Shown here: positions 41,847 to 50,770 of the stretch, piece by piece
Layout: every line of letters begins with the position of its first letter
Numbering within the stretch: position 1 is the first letter of the stretch
From: an uncultured Actinomycetes bacterium
GTDB lineage: Bacteria > Actinomycetota > Acidimicrobiia > Acidimicrobiales > RAAP-2
Direction of reading: 5' to 3'
DNA length: 64,000 nucleotides
Assembly (NCBI GenBank): GCA_903875425.1
Contig: CAIQWC010000017.1
Location: forward strand, 1 to 64,000
Notes under the pieces: generated by a model
What the model saw: only the letters and a program-made list of their open reading frames with translations
Told to the model about the DNA's origin: nothing
Database searches by the model: none
Program-made: the position numbers and the translations under genes

Positions 41847-43084
41847 GCACGGACGCGAACCCTGAATCTCCCAAGCAAGCGCCCCACTCAAGTGGGGCGC
41901 TTCTTGCATGTCTGGCCATTGCCACCGGATCCATCGTGGCGAACCTCTACTACCTTCAGCCACTGCTTGATCAAGTAACCAAGGCCTTTGCCGTTGGTAC
42001 AGCCGCTGCCGGCTTTCTCGTGACCCTGTTACAAATTGGCTATGGCTTCGGACTCGCCTTCTTGGTTCCCCTGGGCGATTTGATACCGAGACGGCGACTC
42101 GTCGTTGCTGTCTTCTTTGCTTCAGCGGTCGCTATGGCTGCGGGTGGTCTAGTCCACTCCTACCTTGTCTTTGCAATCTTGGCGGTCGTCATAGGCATGA
42201 CCTCAATCGCAGGCCAAATCCTCATCCCCTTCTCGGCCGATACCGCCGCTCCGAACCGCCGAGCTCGCACCGTTGCCATTTTAATGTCGGGCATGTTGAG
42301 TGGCATCTTGTTTTCGAGATCGGTTTCAGGTGTCGTCGCTCAATTAGCAGGATGGCGAAGTGTTTACTTTGGAGCAGCAGTGCTCTTAGGCATTGAAGGT
42401 ATTGCCTTGGCCATCTTGCTCCCCAACGAGCAAGCTCGACCTCGGCGTAAGCTCTCTGACACCTTGCTCGGAAGTATTCGATTAGTGCGCACGCACGCCC
42501 AACTTCGTCGGCGTGGCCTCTCAGGTGGCCTCGCTATGGCTACCTTTAGCGCGCTATGGACGACCATCGCGTTCCACTTATCCGCCGCACCTTTCAATCT
42601 TTCTAAAGCCAGCATCGGAGCGCTTGGCCTTCTCGGAATAGCGGGCATCGCCGCTGCTAACGGTGCGGGACGACTGAGCGACCGCCAACATCAATGGGCC
42701 TCATCGCTCACCGCAGCGATCTTCATGCTCTTTGGCTATGTCTTATTACTGCTATCGGGTTCATCGCTATTGATCGTCGCTCTTGGCATGTTCATCCTTG
42801 ATGCGGGTATCTGGGCCAATCAGGTGACGAATCAGTCAATCATTTTTGAACTCGCCCCCCAGGAGCGAAGCCAGACAACGAGCGCCTACATGGTGATGTA
42901 CTTCGGTGGTGGCGCCGTGGGGTCTGGACTTGCCGGTTGGATCTACGAGATGCACGGCTGGATGGGAGCTTCCTGGTTTGGGGTAAGCCTAGGCATTGCC
43001 TCCGTGATCGTGGCCTTAGTGTTACCTCCACGACTGCCTAGCGAGGTCCTCCACGTAGATGGATCGCACTATGCAAGCAACTAA
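41843..43084 (+). CDS. MFS transporter, probable CTG start overlapping ctaF stop
   Basis: About 413 residues if read from CTG 41843, which overlaps the ctaF TGA (CTGA) with GAGG about 9 nt upstream. A GTG at 41936 is the first conventional start, but it falls inside TM1. The in-frame residues before it (A-C-L-A-I-A-T-G-S-I-V) continue directly into A-N-L-Y-Y-L-Q-P-L-L, the typical first helix of this DHA1 group, and G-D-L-I-P-R-R-R-L-V follows TM2. Twelve helices in total. It is probably an efflux protein. The exact start is uncertain; the family assignment is not. Confidence 0.7.
   Translation: MSTDANPESPKQAPHSSGALLACLAIATGSIVANLYYLQPLLDQVTKAFAVGTAAAGFLVTLLQIGYGFGLAFLVPLGDLIPRRRLVVAVFFASAVAMAAGGLVHSYLVFAILAVVIGMTSIAGQILIPFSADTAAPNRRARTVAILMSGMLSGILFSRSVSGVVAQLAGWRSVYFGAAVLLGIEGIALAILLPNEQARPRRKLSDTLLGSIRLVRTHAQLRRRGLSGGLAMATFSALWTTIAFHLSAAPFNLSKASIGALGLLGIAGIAAANGAGRLSDRQHQWASSLTAAIFMLFGYVLLLLSGSSLLIVALGMFILDAGIWANQVTNQSIIFELAPQERSQTTSAYMVMYFGGGAVGSGLAGWIYEMHGWMGASWFGVSLGIASVIVALVLPPRLPSEVLHVDGSHYASN
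41877..41902. repeat. 12-bp inverted repeat, terminator-like, inside the proposed MFS start region
   Basis: AAGCGCCCCACT (41877-41888) and AGTGGGGCGCTT (41891-41902) with a 2-nt spacer, followed by TTCTTG-like sequence with a weak U-run. It lies 31 bp after ctaF and would normally be called its terminator. If the MFS gene starts at 41843, the hairpin is translated, and read-through would be needed for MFS expression. Confidence 0.75.
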
Positions 43085-43109
43085 TCTTGAACAAAGTTGA
43101 AGGAGCGCT

Positions 43110-43877
43110 ATGGCAGATGAAATTCTTCGAGAGAGACGAGATCGAATAGAGATTGTCACCATCAATCGTCCCGACGTACGCAACGCCATTGACTATGCGA
43201 CATCGGTCCAGATTTCCGAGGCCTTCGACGAAATCGAAATCGACGACGATGTCTGGGTGGTCATCCTCACCGCAACCGGAGACAAGGCATTCTCCGCAGG
43301 TATGGACCTCAAGGCATTTAGCAGTGGTGAGCTGCCCGAAACCCCTGGCATGGGATTCGCCGGAATCTGCGAACGTAAGTTCCCTAAACCGCTCATCGCC
43401 GCCGTCAACGGTGCCGCCCTCGCTGGCGGCTTTGAGCTCGTCCTCGCCTGCGACCTCGTGGTGGCGAGCGAGAACGCCATCTTTGGCGTTCCAGAAGTTA
43501 CCAGAGGCCTCTTCCCGGGAGCAGGTGGACTGATTAGGCTCCCTAGACGGATCCCCCGCGCTAAGGCTTGGGAAATGGCGCTCACCGGACAAGCTATTAC
43601 TGCCCAAGAGGCCAAGGACGTAGGACTCGTCAACTACGTCGTGCCCTTCAGCGAGGTGCTACCCAAAGCCTTGGACTTAGCTGGGACGATCGCGAGGAAT
43701 GCTCCCTTGGCCGTAAAGCTCGCTAAGCAGGTCCTCGCTCAGGCCCCTGATCTACCAGAATCCCAAGCGTGGGTTATCAACAATGAACTCCTCAACCTTG
43801 TCCGTGCGAGTAACGACGCCCGTGAAGGTGCGCTCTCCTTTGCCGAGAAGCGTCCACCTACTTGGAGCGGCTCCTAG
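43110..43877 (+). CDS. Enoyl-CoA hydratase/isomerase (crotonase), paralogue B
   Basis: 255 residues from ATG 43110, with AAGGAG upstream. It has A-F-S-A-G-M-D-L-K-A-F near residue 65, A-L-A-G-G-F-E near 105 and G-V-P-E-V-T-R-G near 130. Length and most landmarks equal those of the 37352-38119 gene, so these are recent paralogues about 6 kb apart on either side of the oxidase genes. It could serve fatty acid or dicarboxyl-CoA beta-oxidation in the adjacent catabolic island. Confidence 0.88.
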   Translation: MADEILRERRDRIEIVTINRPDVRNAIDYATSVQISEAFDEIEIDDDVWVVILTATGDKAFSAGMDLKAFSSGELPETPGMGFAGICERKFPKPLIAAVNGAALAGGFELVLACDLVVASENAIFGVPEVTRGLFPGAGGLIRLPRRIPRAKAWEMALTGQAITAQEAKDVGLVNYVVPFSEVLPKALDLAGTIARNAPLAVKLAKQVLAQAPDLPESQAWVINNELLNLVRASNDAREGALSFAEKRPPTWSGS

Positions 43878-43895
43878 GGCACAGGAATAAAACAA

Positions 43896-43934
43896 GGCCC
43901 GGGCTCCAAGGCGCAATACCAAGGAACCCGGGCC
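43896..43934 (-). terminator. Terminator between crotonase B and the alcohol dehydrogenase gene
   Basis: GGCCCGGG (43896-43903) pairs with CCCGGGCC (43927-43934); three more pairs (TCC/GGA) follow after one mismatch. On the minus strand it is followed by TTGTTTTATT, a good U-tail, so it ends the transporter-ALDH-ADH transcript. It may also slow transcripts from the other side. Confidence 0.8.
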
Positions 43935-43947
43935 CCAAGGGGGATCG

Positions 43948-45084
43948 TTACCAGTCGGCCTCTGTGTAACGAATAAGGCCGCGAATGTTATTACCGGCGT
44001 TCATGTCGGCGTAGCCCTCGTTGATCTGTTCCAAGGTGTACTCCTTGGTCACCAATTCGTCGAGGTACAAACTTCCGTCCATGTAGAACTTCAACAAGTT
44101 TGGAATATCGAAGCGGGGATTAGCCGCGCCGAAGATAGAACCTTGAAGACGCTTTTGGTACATCGAGAACTCGAAGAGGTTCAGCTTGACGTCCATTTCC
44201 ATCAAGTTGCCCAAGCCCGTCACAACTGCGGTTCCGCCCTTGCTAACTAAGGGCATCATCTCGGCGATGTATTCGCCGCGCATGCGACCAACGCAGATGA
44301 TGGCCTTGCCAGCCATCATGCCCCAAGTGAGATCACGTACAGGCTCGTACGCTTCCGCCATCGATGCGAAGGTATGGGTCGCGCCCATCTTTACTGCGAA
44401 TTCGCGCTTCATCGCTACTGGGTCGATGGCAATGATGTGGCGAGCACCCGCCATACGGGCTCCCTGAATCGCGTTCTGACCAATGCCACCACAACCTATA
44501 ACGACAACCGTGTCGTTAGGGCCGACCTCTGCTGAGTACACCGAAGAGCCCCAGCCGGTGGTGACACCACAGCCAACCAGGGCTGCCTTTTCTAGAGGAA
44601 CGTCATCGGGGATCTTGATGGCTGCTGACTCGTGAATCGTTACATAGGGCGAAAACGTTCCAAGCAAGCACATTGGTGAGGCCGGCTTATCGCCAACAAA
44701 GATACGGTTCGTACCGTCAGCGATAGCTTGACCACTCAACAAGGTGGCTCCGAGATCACAGAGGTTTTGGTGCCCCGTTGCGCACATAGGGCAACGACCA
44801 CACGCAGGCAGGAAGCTCAAGACGACATGGTCGCCTTCTTTAACGCTCATAACACCAGCGCCAACCTTGGTAACAACACCGGCACCTTCGTGACCACCGA
44901 TGAAGGGGAAGTCACCCGGAGGGACCATGGGCATATCGCCAATATGGACGTGCTCATCGGAGTGGCACAACCCAGATGCGGCAAGACGAACTTGAACTTC
45001 ACCCGCGACCGGATCGCCAAGTTCAACCTCTTCTACTTGCCAGTCTTGGTTGGCACCCCACAACACTGCTGCTTTCGTCTTCAT
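43948..45084 (-). CDS. Zinc alcohol dehydrogenase, NDMA-dependent type
   Basis: 378 residues. The catalytic zinc ligands appear in A-S-G-L-C-H-S-D near residue 38 and G-G-H-E-G-A-G near 63; the structural zinc Cys cluster is C-G-R-C-P-M-C-A-T-G-H-Q-N-L-C near 95. The NAD motif is V-V-I-G-C-G-G-I-G near 197. The sequence fits mycobacterial/Rhodococcus alcohol dehydrogenases of the NDMA-dependent class, whose cofactor stays tightly bound. It would oxidise an alcohol in the catabolic island. The ALDH gene ends 26 bp upstream. Confidence 0.9.
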   Translation of the reverse strand: MKTKAAVLWGANQDWQVEEVELGDPVAGEVQVRLAASGLCHSDEHVHIGDMPMVPPGDFPFIGGHEGAGVVTKVGAGVMSVKEGDHVVLSFLPACGRCPMCATGHQNLCDLGATLLSGQAIADGTNRIFVGDKPASPMCLLGTFSPYVTIHESAAIKIPDDVPLEKAALVGCGVTTGWGSSVYSAEVGPNDTVVVIGCGGIGQNAIQGARMAGARHIIAIDPVAMKREFAVKMGATHTFASMAEAYEPVRDLTWGMMAGKAIICVGRMRGEYIAEMMPLVSKGGTAVVTGLGNLMEMDVKLNLFEFSMYQKRLQGSIFGAANPRFDIPNLLKFYMDGSLYLDELVTKEYTLEQINEGYADMNAGNNIRGLIRYTEADW

Positions 45085-45110
45085 CGTATTTGCTCCCGTT
45101 TCTTCTCGAT

Positions 45111-46592
45111 TTAGAGTTGCATCGCCTTGGTCTCGAGAAACTCCTCGATGCCAGCGGCTCCGGCTTCTCGACCTTGACCTGATTGCTTGAAACCACCAAA
45201 GGGGGCCGCCGGGTTGAAGGCTCCGCCATTCACAATGATTTGACCAGTACGAATTTTCCTCGCGACAGCCACGGCGTGGTCTTTGTCACCGGCCCAGACG
45301 GCACCGCCGAGACCATAAACCGTATCGTTGGCGATCTCGATGGCCTCTTCCTCAGTGTCATAAGGAATGATCGAAATAACAGGACCAAATATCTCTTCGC
45401 GAGCAATTGTCATATCATTCGATACATCTGAAAATACCGTTGGAGTGACAAAGTAGCCCTTGTCGCGACCCGACTCGAGACCACCTGTAACCAGACGGGC
45501 ACCCTCATCAAGGCCCGTTTGTATGTAGCCACGAACCTTGTCGTATTGAACCTTGCTGACCAGCGGGCCCAGCACCGTACCCTCCTCATCCCAAGCACCA
45601 ATGGTGTAGGCCGAAGCTTGTGCGGCAGCAATGGCTTCAACCTCTGCCAACTTGGAACGAGGAGCTACAAATCGAGTCAGCGCGGTACAGGCCTGGCCGG
45701 TATTGAGACCAATAGAGTTCATCAGGCCCCCCGCGACGGCAGCCTCTAGGTCAGCATCTTCCAAGATGACGTTGGCTGACTTACCACCCAACTCAAGCGC
45801 GACTCGCTTGAGGCTGCCAGCGGCAACCTCTGAGATGCGACGCCCCGCCCGGGTAGAGCCCGTGAACGAGATCATGTCCACATCGCGATGAGCAACCAAC
45901 GCCTCACCCACCACTGAACCTTCGCCACTAATCATGTTGAATACACCTTCTGGCAAACCAACCTCGTCGAAGACGTCAGCAAGCGCGTATGCCAGTAGGG
46001 GGGCCACTTCTGAAGGCTTAACCACAACGGTGCAGCCAGCAGCCCAAGCGGCTGCAACTTTCAACGCGATCTGGTGAGCCGGAAAGTTCCAAGGGGTAAT
46101 GCACCCAACAACACCAATGGGCTCCTTGGTGACGAGAGAGTTACCGATCATCTCACCATCGAAGTTATATGAGCCAGCAAGGTCGCCGTAGAAACCAAAG
46201 TTGAAAATGGGGAGGCCCATCTGAACGAGCTTGGATGCCTCCACCGGAGCGCCTACGTCGCGTGAGGCGAGTTCTGCGAACTCCTCGAGGCGCTCAAGAA
46301 CAATTCCTTGAATTTTGGTCAAGTACGAGCCACGATCAGCCGCCGGTGTGGCAGCCCAGGCCGGTTGGGCAGCCTTGGCTGCAGCGACCGCACGGTCAAC
46401 ATCGCCGGTGCTACCTGAGGCGACCTGCGCGATGACATCTTCAGTGGCCGGACCCACGACGTCAATGACTCCCGAACCACTTGAGTTCGTCCATTCCCCA
46501 TCAACATAGATCGCGGTTGCGTCTACAACCTTGCCCGCACGAAGCGCATCGAGCATGGTCTTTAATGTGGGCTTTACAACAGCATCTGACAT
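45111..46592 (-). CDS. NAD-dependent aldehyde dehydrogenase
   Basis: 493 residues from ATG 46592 (GGGAGT upstream). The catalytic Cys is in N-T-G-Q-A-C-T-A-L near residue 300 and the general base Glu in L-E-L-G-G-K-S near 265. The Asn is in P-W-N-F-P near 170. It should oxidise the aldehyde made by the neighbouring alcohol dehydrogenase to an acid. Same direction as the transporter genes, with a 34-bp gap. Confidence 0.95.
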   Translation of the reverse strand: MSDAVVKPTLKTMLDALRAGKVVDATAIYVDGEWTNSSGSGVIDVVGPATEDVIAQVASGSTGDVDRAVAAAKAAQPAWAATPAADRGSYLTKIQGIVLERLEEFAELASRDVGAPVEASKLVQMGLPIFNFGFYGDLAGSYNFDGEMIGNSLVTKEPIGVVGCITPWNFPAHQIALKVAAAWAAGCTVVVKPSEVAPLLAYALADVFDEVGLPEGVFNMISGEGSVVGEALVAHRDVDMISFTGSTRAGRRISEVAAGSLKRVALELGGKSANVILEDADLEAAVAGGLMNSIGLNTGQACTALTRFVAPRSKLAEVEAIAAAQASAYTIGAWDEEGTVLGPLVSKVQYDKVRGYIQTGLDEGARLVTGGLESGRDKGYFVTPTVFSDVSNDMTIAREEIFGPVISIIPYDTEEEAIEIANDTVYGLGGAVWAGDKDHAVAVARKIRTGQIIVNGGAFNPAAPFGGFKQSGQGREAGAAGIEEFLETKAMQL

Positions 46593-46626
46593 GTTTTACT
46601 CCCTAAGGTACGTTACGTTACGAAAA

Positions 46627-47706
46627 CTACTCGGCACCTGAACCAGCGGCGTGATTCAGTGCCTCATTCAACTCGACTGATGGCGATTCGTCCAGTGATG
46701 ATGGCGACTCAATCGTGACCATCTCATTTTGTTTAATGTCTTTACGCTTGCCTTCAGAGCGCTGGCGCGATACGGCGAAGGCGACGGCTGCGATGAGCGC
46801 GACGCCGTTGAAGAGGCCATCAAGCCATGGAGCTTGAATCACAAACTGCAGGCCCTGGACACCGGTGGCAAGAACGAAGATCGCAAGCAAAGTTCCCCAT
46901 ACATTGAAACGACCAGGGGTGAGTTGCGTAGAGCCCAAGAACACGGCAGCGAATGCCGGGAGTAAGAGACCAGATCCAAAGGAAAGTGAAGGGCCGGTCT
47001 GAGAGGAGAAGAGGACTCCGGCAAAGCCAGCCAGAAACCCAGAGCAGGCGAGCGAAGACCAGATCCAAAAATCAGCCGAGACGCCCGAGAGTCGAGCCGC
47101 TTCGGAGTTAGAGCCAATGGCGAAAAGGTAGCGACCTGCGGGCGTAAAGGACAGAACCCACCACAGTAAAAATGCGAGGGCGACTAGGTAGAAGATTCCT
47201 ACTTGAAATCCTCCGCCAAAGAACGCTTGGGTTAAATTCCCCCACGTCAGCGACGTTGGAAGCAGCGGTTGAAGGCCACCACACTCCCACGTTACCAACG
47301 CAATAACGATGCTTCCCATGCCAAGAGTAGCAATGAAGGAGTTCACATGGAGTTTGACGACAACAAAACCATTGATGAGTCCGATACCAAGACCAATCAG
47401 GATTGTGAGGACAATGGATAACCACATGTTCATGTGGTATTGCGTCTGGAAGCTAACCGAGAAAATAGAGCCCATAATCGCGGAAGATCCCACTGACAAG
47501 TCGAAGACACCAGCAATGAGTGGAATCATGACGGCAAAGGCCATTACACCAGTGACAACTTGCGCCGAGGCGATACTCGAGGCGGTTGCCATGGTCAGAA
47601 AGTACTTGGGTACCCAAATGGCGAAAATGATTATGAAAATTCCCCATACGTAGAGCCCGCTGAATCGAGCCATTCCAAGGTTGAATTTCCGCTTTGTAGT
47701 ACTCAT
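46627..47706 (-). CDS. ABC importer permease (RbsC-like, BPD_transp_2)
   Basis: 359 residues with about nine to ten TM helices. The signature V-F-D-L-S-V-G-S near residue 65 is typical of ribose-type (CUT2) permeases, and G-R-Y-L-F-A-I-G-S-N-S-E-A-A-R-L-S-G-V near 200 is the ATPase-contact motif. Start codon and ATPase stop overlap in ATGA. The tail of about 50 polar residues is unusually long. It is part of a binding-protein-dependent importer. Confidence 0.9.
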   Translation of the reverse strand: MSTTKRKFNLGMARFSGLYVWGIFIIIFAIWVPKYFLTMATASSIASAQVVTGVMAFAVMIPLIAGVFDLSVGSSAIMGSIFSVSFQTQYHMNMWLSIVLTILIGLGIGLINGFVVVKLHVNSFIATLGMGSIVIALVTWECGGLQPLLPTSLTWGNLTQAFFGGGFQVGIFYLVALAFLLWWVLSFTPAGRYLFAIGSNSEAARLSGVSADFWIWSSLACSGFLAGFAGVLFSSQTGPSLSFGSGLLLPAFAAVFLGSTQLTPGRFNVWGTLLAIFVLATGVQGLQFVIQAPWLDGLFNGVALIAAVAFAVSRQRSEGKRKDIKQNEMVTIESPSSLDESPSVELNEALNHAAGSGAE

Positions 47707-49313
47707 TGACCAGCACCCTCCGTTTGATCTGAGTTTGAAGTTACGAGCGAAGCCCGCGTTACATTTACTACCGTGAGATCTGCACCCGTGAGTTCTTCAG
47801 CGATGTGGCCGTGTCGAAGTACGAGAACGCGATGACAAACGGCCACTAGTTCATCGACGTCGGCAGAACTAATAACCAGTGCGCTACCTGCAGCCGACGC
47901 TTCACTGAACTGGCGATAGATCTCAGCCTTTGCACCAACATCGACGCCCTGGGTTGGCTCCTCGAAGAGCATCACCTTGGGACCCAAACGCATCCACTTA
48001 CCCATGATGACTTTTTGCTGGTTTCCTCCACTAAAAGAACCCAGCACCGCAGCGATGGCTCCAAGTGGCTGTACCGCCAAACGCTCAAACCAATCGATCG
48101 CATCTGAAGATTCGGCTTTTCTATTGATGCGAGGAAATTTCCAGAATTTATTCAATCCACTAATTGAAATATTCTCTCTAGCGCTAAGACTCATGAGTCC
48201 ACCATGGATTTTTCGATCCGCGGGGACGAACGCGATACCCGCTCTGATGGCAAGGTCGGGTCTATTTGGCTTGATCTCCATACCGTCACAGTTCACGCTG
48301 CCACCGAGCCTCGTCGTGGCACCGAACACTGCTGAGTTAATCAACTCTCGTCCGGACCCTGTAACGCCCGAAAAGCCAAGCACCTCTCCGGGTTTCACAT
48401 CAAAGGAGAGCCCACTCACGAGTGGGGTTTCGAGACCTTCCACTCGCAGCACTGGTTTGACGGTCTTGGCAAACGTAGCTCCGGATGTTCCCTGAACAAC
48501 TTCAAGTACCTCACTACCTACGATGTGCGCCACGAGATCGTCACGCGTCAAATCTGAGGAATCAGTTGTCAGTACTTCGATCCCGCCACGAAGAACCGTC
48601 ACCTTCGAGGGGAGTTCAAACACTTCATCGAAGCGGTGTGTCACGTAAATAACTGCCACACCACTATTAGCAATGCGCTTCACCGTAGTGAGTAACTGCT
48701 CAACTTCCGCAGCTGGCAGCGTCGCCGTTGGCTCATCGAGTACCAGGAGACGAATGGATCCTTCATCGCTCAGTCCGATAGCGCGCGCAATGGCGACACC
48801 GGTTTTTTGGACTGCAGTCAGGTCTCTCACCAGTGTTCGGTGGTTAAGGTCAAGACCGACTTCTGCTAACGCAGCGTTTGTACGTTGCTTTGCCTGGCGG
48901 GCGTCAACCGTCCCAAATCGGACCGGGAATTTATCCGTCATGAACATGTTGTCCAAAATTGAACTATCTTCAACGAGCCCTAAATCTTGATGCACGAAGC
49001 GAGCACCCAACTGATGTGCCCCGTGCGCACTCGCGTCGGGGAGGGGCACTCCGCCGATACGTATCTCTCCACCCTCATCTTTGTGGTGGTACCCCGACAA
49101 GATTTTGATGAAGGTTGATTTGCCTGATCCGTTGCCACCAAGCAACATGCGAATTTCGCCAGGCTCCAAAGTCATGGAGACATCCGATAGAACACGATTC
49201 CCAGAAAATGTCTTGGAAACCGACATGGCGGCAAGCGCCGGCACGACCTCTCCCGGAGGAGAGATCGTGCCGGCTTGCAAACCGTCAGAGTTGGGATTTA
49301 GCCCAGTCGCCAT
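47703..49313 (-). CDS. ABC importer ATP-binding protein, double domain (RbsA-like)
   Basis: 536 residues with two ATPase domains. The first has Walker A G-G-N-G-S-G-K-S-T (about 60) and L-V-L-D-E-P-T-A-T (about 190). The second has a variant Walker A region (G-V-T-G-S-G-R-E-L) and signature F-S-G-G-N-Q-Q-K-V, as usual for sugar-type RbsA/MglA proteins. Its ATG 49313 overlaps the binding-protein gene by 16 bp. The usual substrate class is pentoses and similar small polar molecules; here the context suggests a catabolic substrate or a derivative. Confidence 0.92.
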   Translation of the reverse strand: MATGLNPNSDGLQAGTISPPGEVVPALAAMSVSKTFSGNRVLSDVSMTLEPGEIRMLLGGNGSGKSTFIKILSGYHHKDEGGEIRIGGVPLPDASAHGAHQLGARFVHQDLGLVEDSSILDNMFMTDKFPVRFGTVDARQAKQRTNAALAEVGLDLNHRTLVRDLTAVQKTGVAIARAIGLSDEGSIRLLVLDEPTATLPAAEVEQLLTTVKRIANSGVAVIYVTHRFDEVFELPSKVTVLRGGIEVLTTDSSDLTRDDLVAHIVGSEVLEVVQGTSGATFAKTVKPVLRVEGLETPLVSGLSFDVKPGEVLGFSGVTGSGRELINSAVFGATTRLGGSVNCDGMEIKPNRPDLAIRAGIAFVPADRKIHGGLMSLSARENISISGLNKFWKFPRINRKAESSDAIDWFERLAVQPLGAIAAVLGSFSGGNQQKVIMGKWMRLGPKVMLFEEPTQGVDVGAKAEIYRQFSEASAAGSALVISSADVDELVAVCHRVLVLRHGHIAEELTGADLTVVNVTRASLVTSNSDQTEGAGQ

Positions 49314-50443
49314 AGGTGGCGGTAGCCGGAGATGTAGCCCGCAGGCTTTCCAACAAGGTTGAAGCCAATAGATACGTTGCTGGGGGTAACCAGCTGGTAC
49401 GGCTGACCAAGGTTGCTCTGAGCAGGGTTCATCCCCTCAGAGAGCCGAAGCGCAGCGTCAGCAATCGCCCAACCACCAACGGTGTTGTTGTTCGCCACAA
49501 ACGCCGACTCTTGTCCAGCCTGAAGGGCCGAGAAGTCCGGTGGATTCGGCTGAGCACCGATGATCTTGACGTTGTTGAGTCCAGCGGTATTCAGCGCTGA
49601 ACGCAGGCCACCGGTGAAGGTCAAGTCAGTAGTCATCACGTAGTTGTACGTGGGGTTCTGACGCAACCAAGAAACGATCTGCCCGTTTGTCGTAGCCGAG
49701 TTCGTTGCCCACGTCGTCAGGTCCATCGGCAGGTAGTGGATTTTGCAAGCCGAGCAGTTTGCCCGGAAAGCCTGCCTAAAACCCGTGTACGCCGTAGTCA
49801 AAATCGGGTAGACGTTGACGTCACTGACCAGTACGTTCGCGTGACCGTTTGCGTCCGCAATCGTCCAGTCACCCAACGCTGCACCACCCTGGAGGAATGA
49901 TGAAATGTTGGCACCAATTGGGTAAGCCGGGTATGTGGTCGCCTGCGGTCCGACAACCGAAGGGATGAGCCACACGTGAGCAGCTTTATATGCGGCTACT
50001 ACCGAGCCCCAAACCGCTTCGGTGGCACCGGCGAAGCTAACAGCGAAGGGGTGCTGAGCCAACGCAGTACGAAGCTCGGTTACCAGCGTCGAAGGGTTAG
50101 CAGTGAACCACTCGAGCTCAGAGGTCTGCCAACCAGCAGCCTGCAAACCAGCGATTGCACCGTTACCGATTACCTGCGACTGCTGAATGTCGTCGTAGAT
50201 AAAGATGAACTTGTGGCTCGTTGGCTTGGTCTTAAGCCGAGTCGTCTGCAAGATGTGCGTTGGCACACGCTCAGCTGCTGTTGCAACCGCCCTAGCACGG
50301 GTTACACCCGCAGAACCCGAGCTCGCGCCTGCCGGGATAACAGCGCTAATAGTCAAGGCGGCGGCTGCCACCGTGCCCAACAAGGCTGTCCTGGCCAAAC
50401 GCGACCCGCGCACGCGGCGTGCGGTCTTGTTTGTAATTTCCAT
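49298..50443 (-). CDS. ABC importer substrate-binding protein (RbsB-like)
   Basis: 381 residues from ATG 50443 with GAGGG upstream. A signal sequence (R-R-V-R-G-S-R near residue 10, hydrophobic core to about 40, A-G-A-S end) directs export; the paired Arg residues resemble a Tat signal but lack the full motif. The mature part has the periplasmic-binding-protein-like I pattern, F-I-F-I-Y-D-D-I-Q-Q-S near residue 78 and A-G-A-T-E-A-V-W. Ligand unknown. First gene of the transporter-ALDH-ADH operon, behind the operator-promoter at 50644-50674. Confidence 0.85.
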   Translation of the reverse strand: MEITNKTARRVRGSRLARTALLGTVAAAALTISAVIPAGASSGSAGVTRARAVATAAERVPTHILQTTRLKTKPTSHKFIFIYDDIQQSQVIGNGAIAGLQAAGWQTSELEWFTANPSTLVTELRTALAQHPFAVSFAGATEAVWGSVVAAYKAAHVWLIPSVVGPQATTYPAYPIGANISSFLQGGAALGDWTIADANGHANVLVSDVNVYPILTTAYTGFRQAFRANCSACKIHYLPMDLTTWATNSATTNGQIVSWLRQNPTYNYVMTTDLTFTGGLRSALNTAGLNNVKIIGAQPNPPDFSALQAGQESAFVANNNTVGGWAIADAALRLSEGMNPAQSNLGQPYQLVTPSNVSIGFNLVGKPAGYISGYRHLWRLG

Positions 50444-50643
50444 GGTTACTACCCTCTTTCTTGTTGTTTAGGTGGACTCTGACGCAGATGTTAAGTCCTG
50501 GGCCGCGCCGAAATCTTGGCAGGAGAACAAGTAGGTAAAAGATTTCGACAAAATATTTGATTCGTCACCATTGTTGTTGACTAGCCGCATTTTGTTAGCT
50601 ATCGAGTACGCCACTTGCTTCCCCCCTATTCCCAGTAAATTGA

Positions 50644-50672
50644 AATATAAACACAAATGTTGATATTGTCAA
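50644..50672 (-). promoter_or_regulatory. Promoter of the importer operon
   Basis: On the minus strand TTGACA (50672-50667), 17-bp spacer, TATATT (50649-50644). Both hexamers are near consensus and the spacing is ideal. The start of transcription would be near 50637, giving a leader of about 195 nt before the binding-protein ATG. The -35 lies inside the operator palindrome. Confidence 0.75.
50648..50663. promoter_or_regulatory. Operator site A (TCAACACATATGTTGA-like)
   Basis: TAAACACAAATGTTGA differs at two of 16 positions from the perfect-type site at 59219-59234. It overlaps the importer -10 and spacer. A second, weaker half (TCAAC at 50669) adjoins it. Confidence 0.6.
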
Positions 50673-50674
50673 CA
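50658..50674. promoter_or_regulatory. Palindrome between TetR and importer promoters
   Basis: TGTTGA-TATTG-TCAACA, a perfect 6-bp inverted repeat with 5-bp spacer. Both divergent -35 hexamers (TTGACA minus, TTGATA plus) lie in it. A dimeric regulator bound here would block both directions. Confidence 0.75.
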
Positions 50675-50688
50675 CAAGCGTCTAAATT
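50660..50688 (+). promoter_or_regulatory. Promoter of the tetR transcript
   Basis: TTGATA (50660-50665), 17-bp spacer, TAAATT (50683-50688). Transcription should start near 50695 and run through a small leader reading frame into tetR. The remainder of this 407-bp intergenic stretch (50444-50850) is AT-rich leader sequence without other genes. Confidence 0.6.
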
Positions 50689-50770
50689 AGTTAGTAAATG
50701 CTAATAGTTGCGAGAAGAGAATCCCAATAGTCCTTGTTAAAAGGCCAAATTGGGGTTTAAGGGGAGGTTG

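Noticed and set aside
41936-43084. MFS gene starting at GTG 41936
   Set aside because: This start would cut TM1 in half, while the residues just upstream in frame complete a typical first helix; it remains the fallback if CTG is not used.
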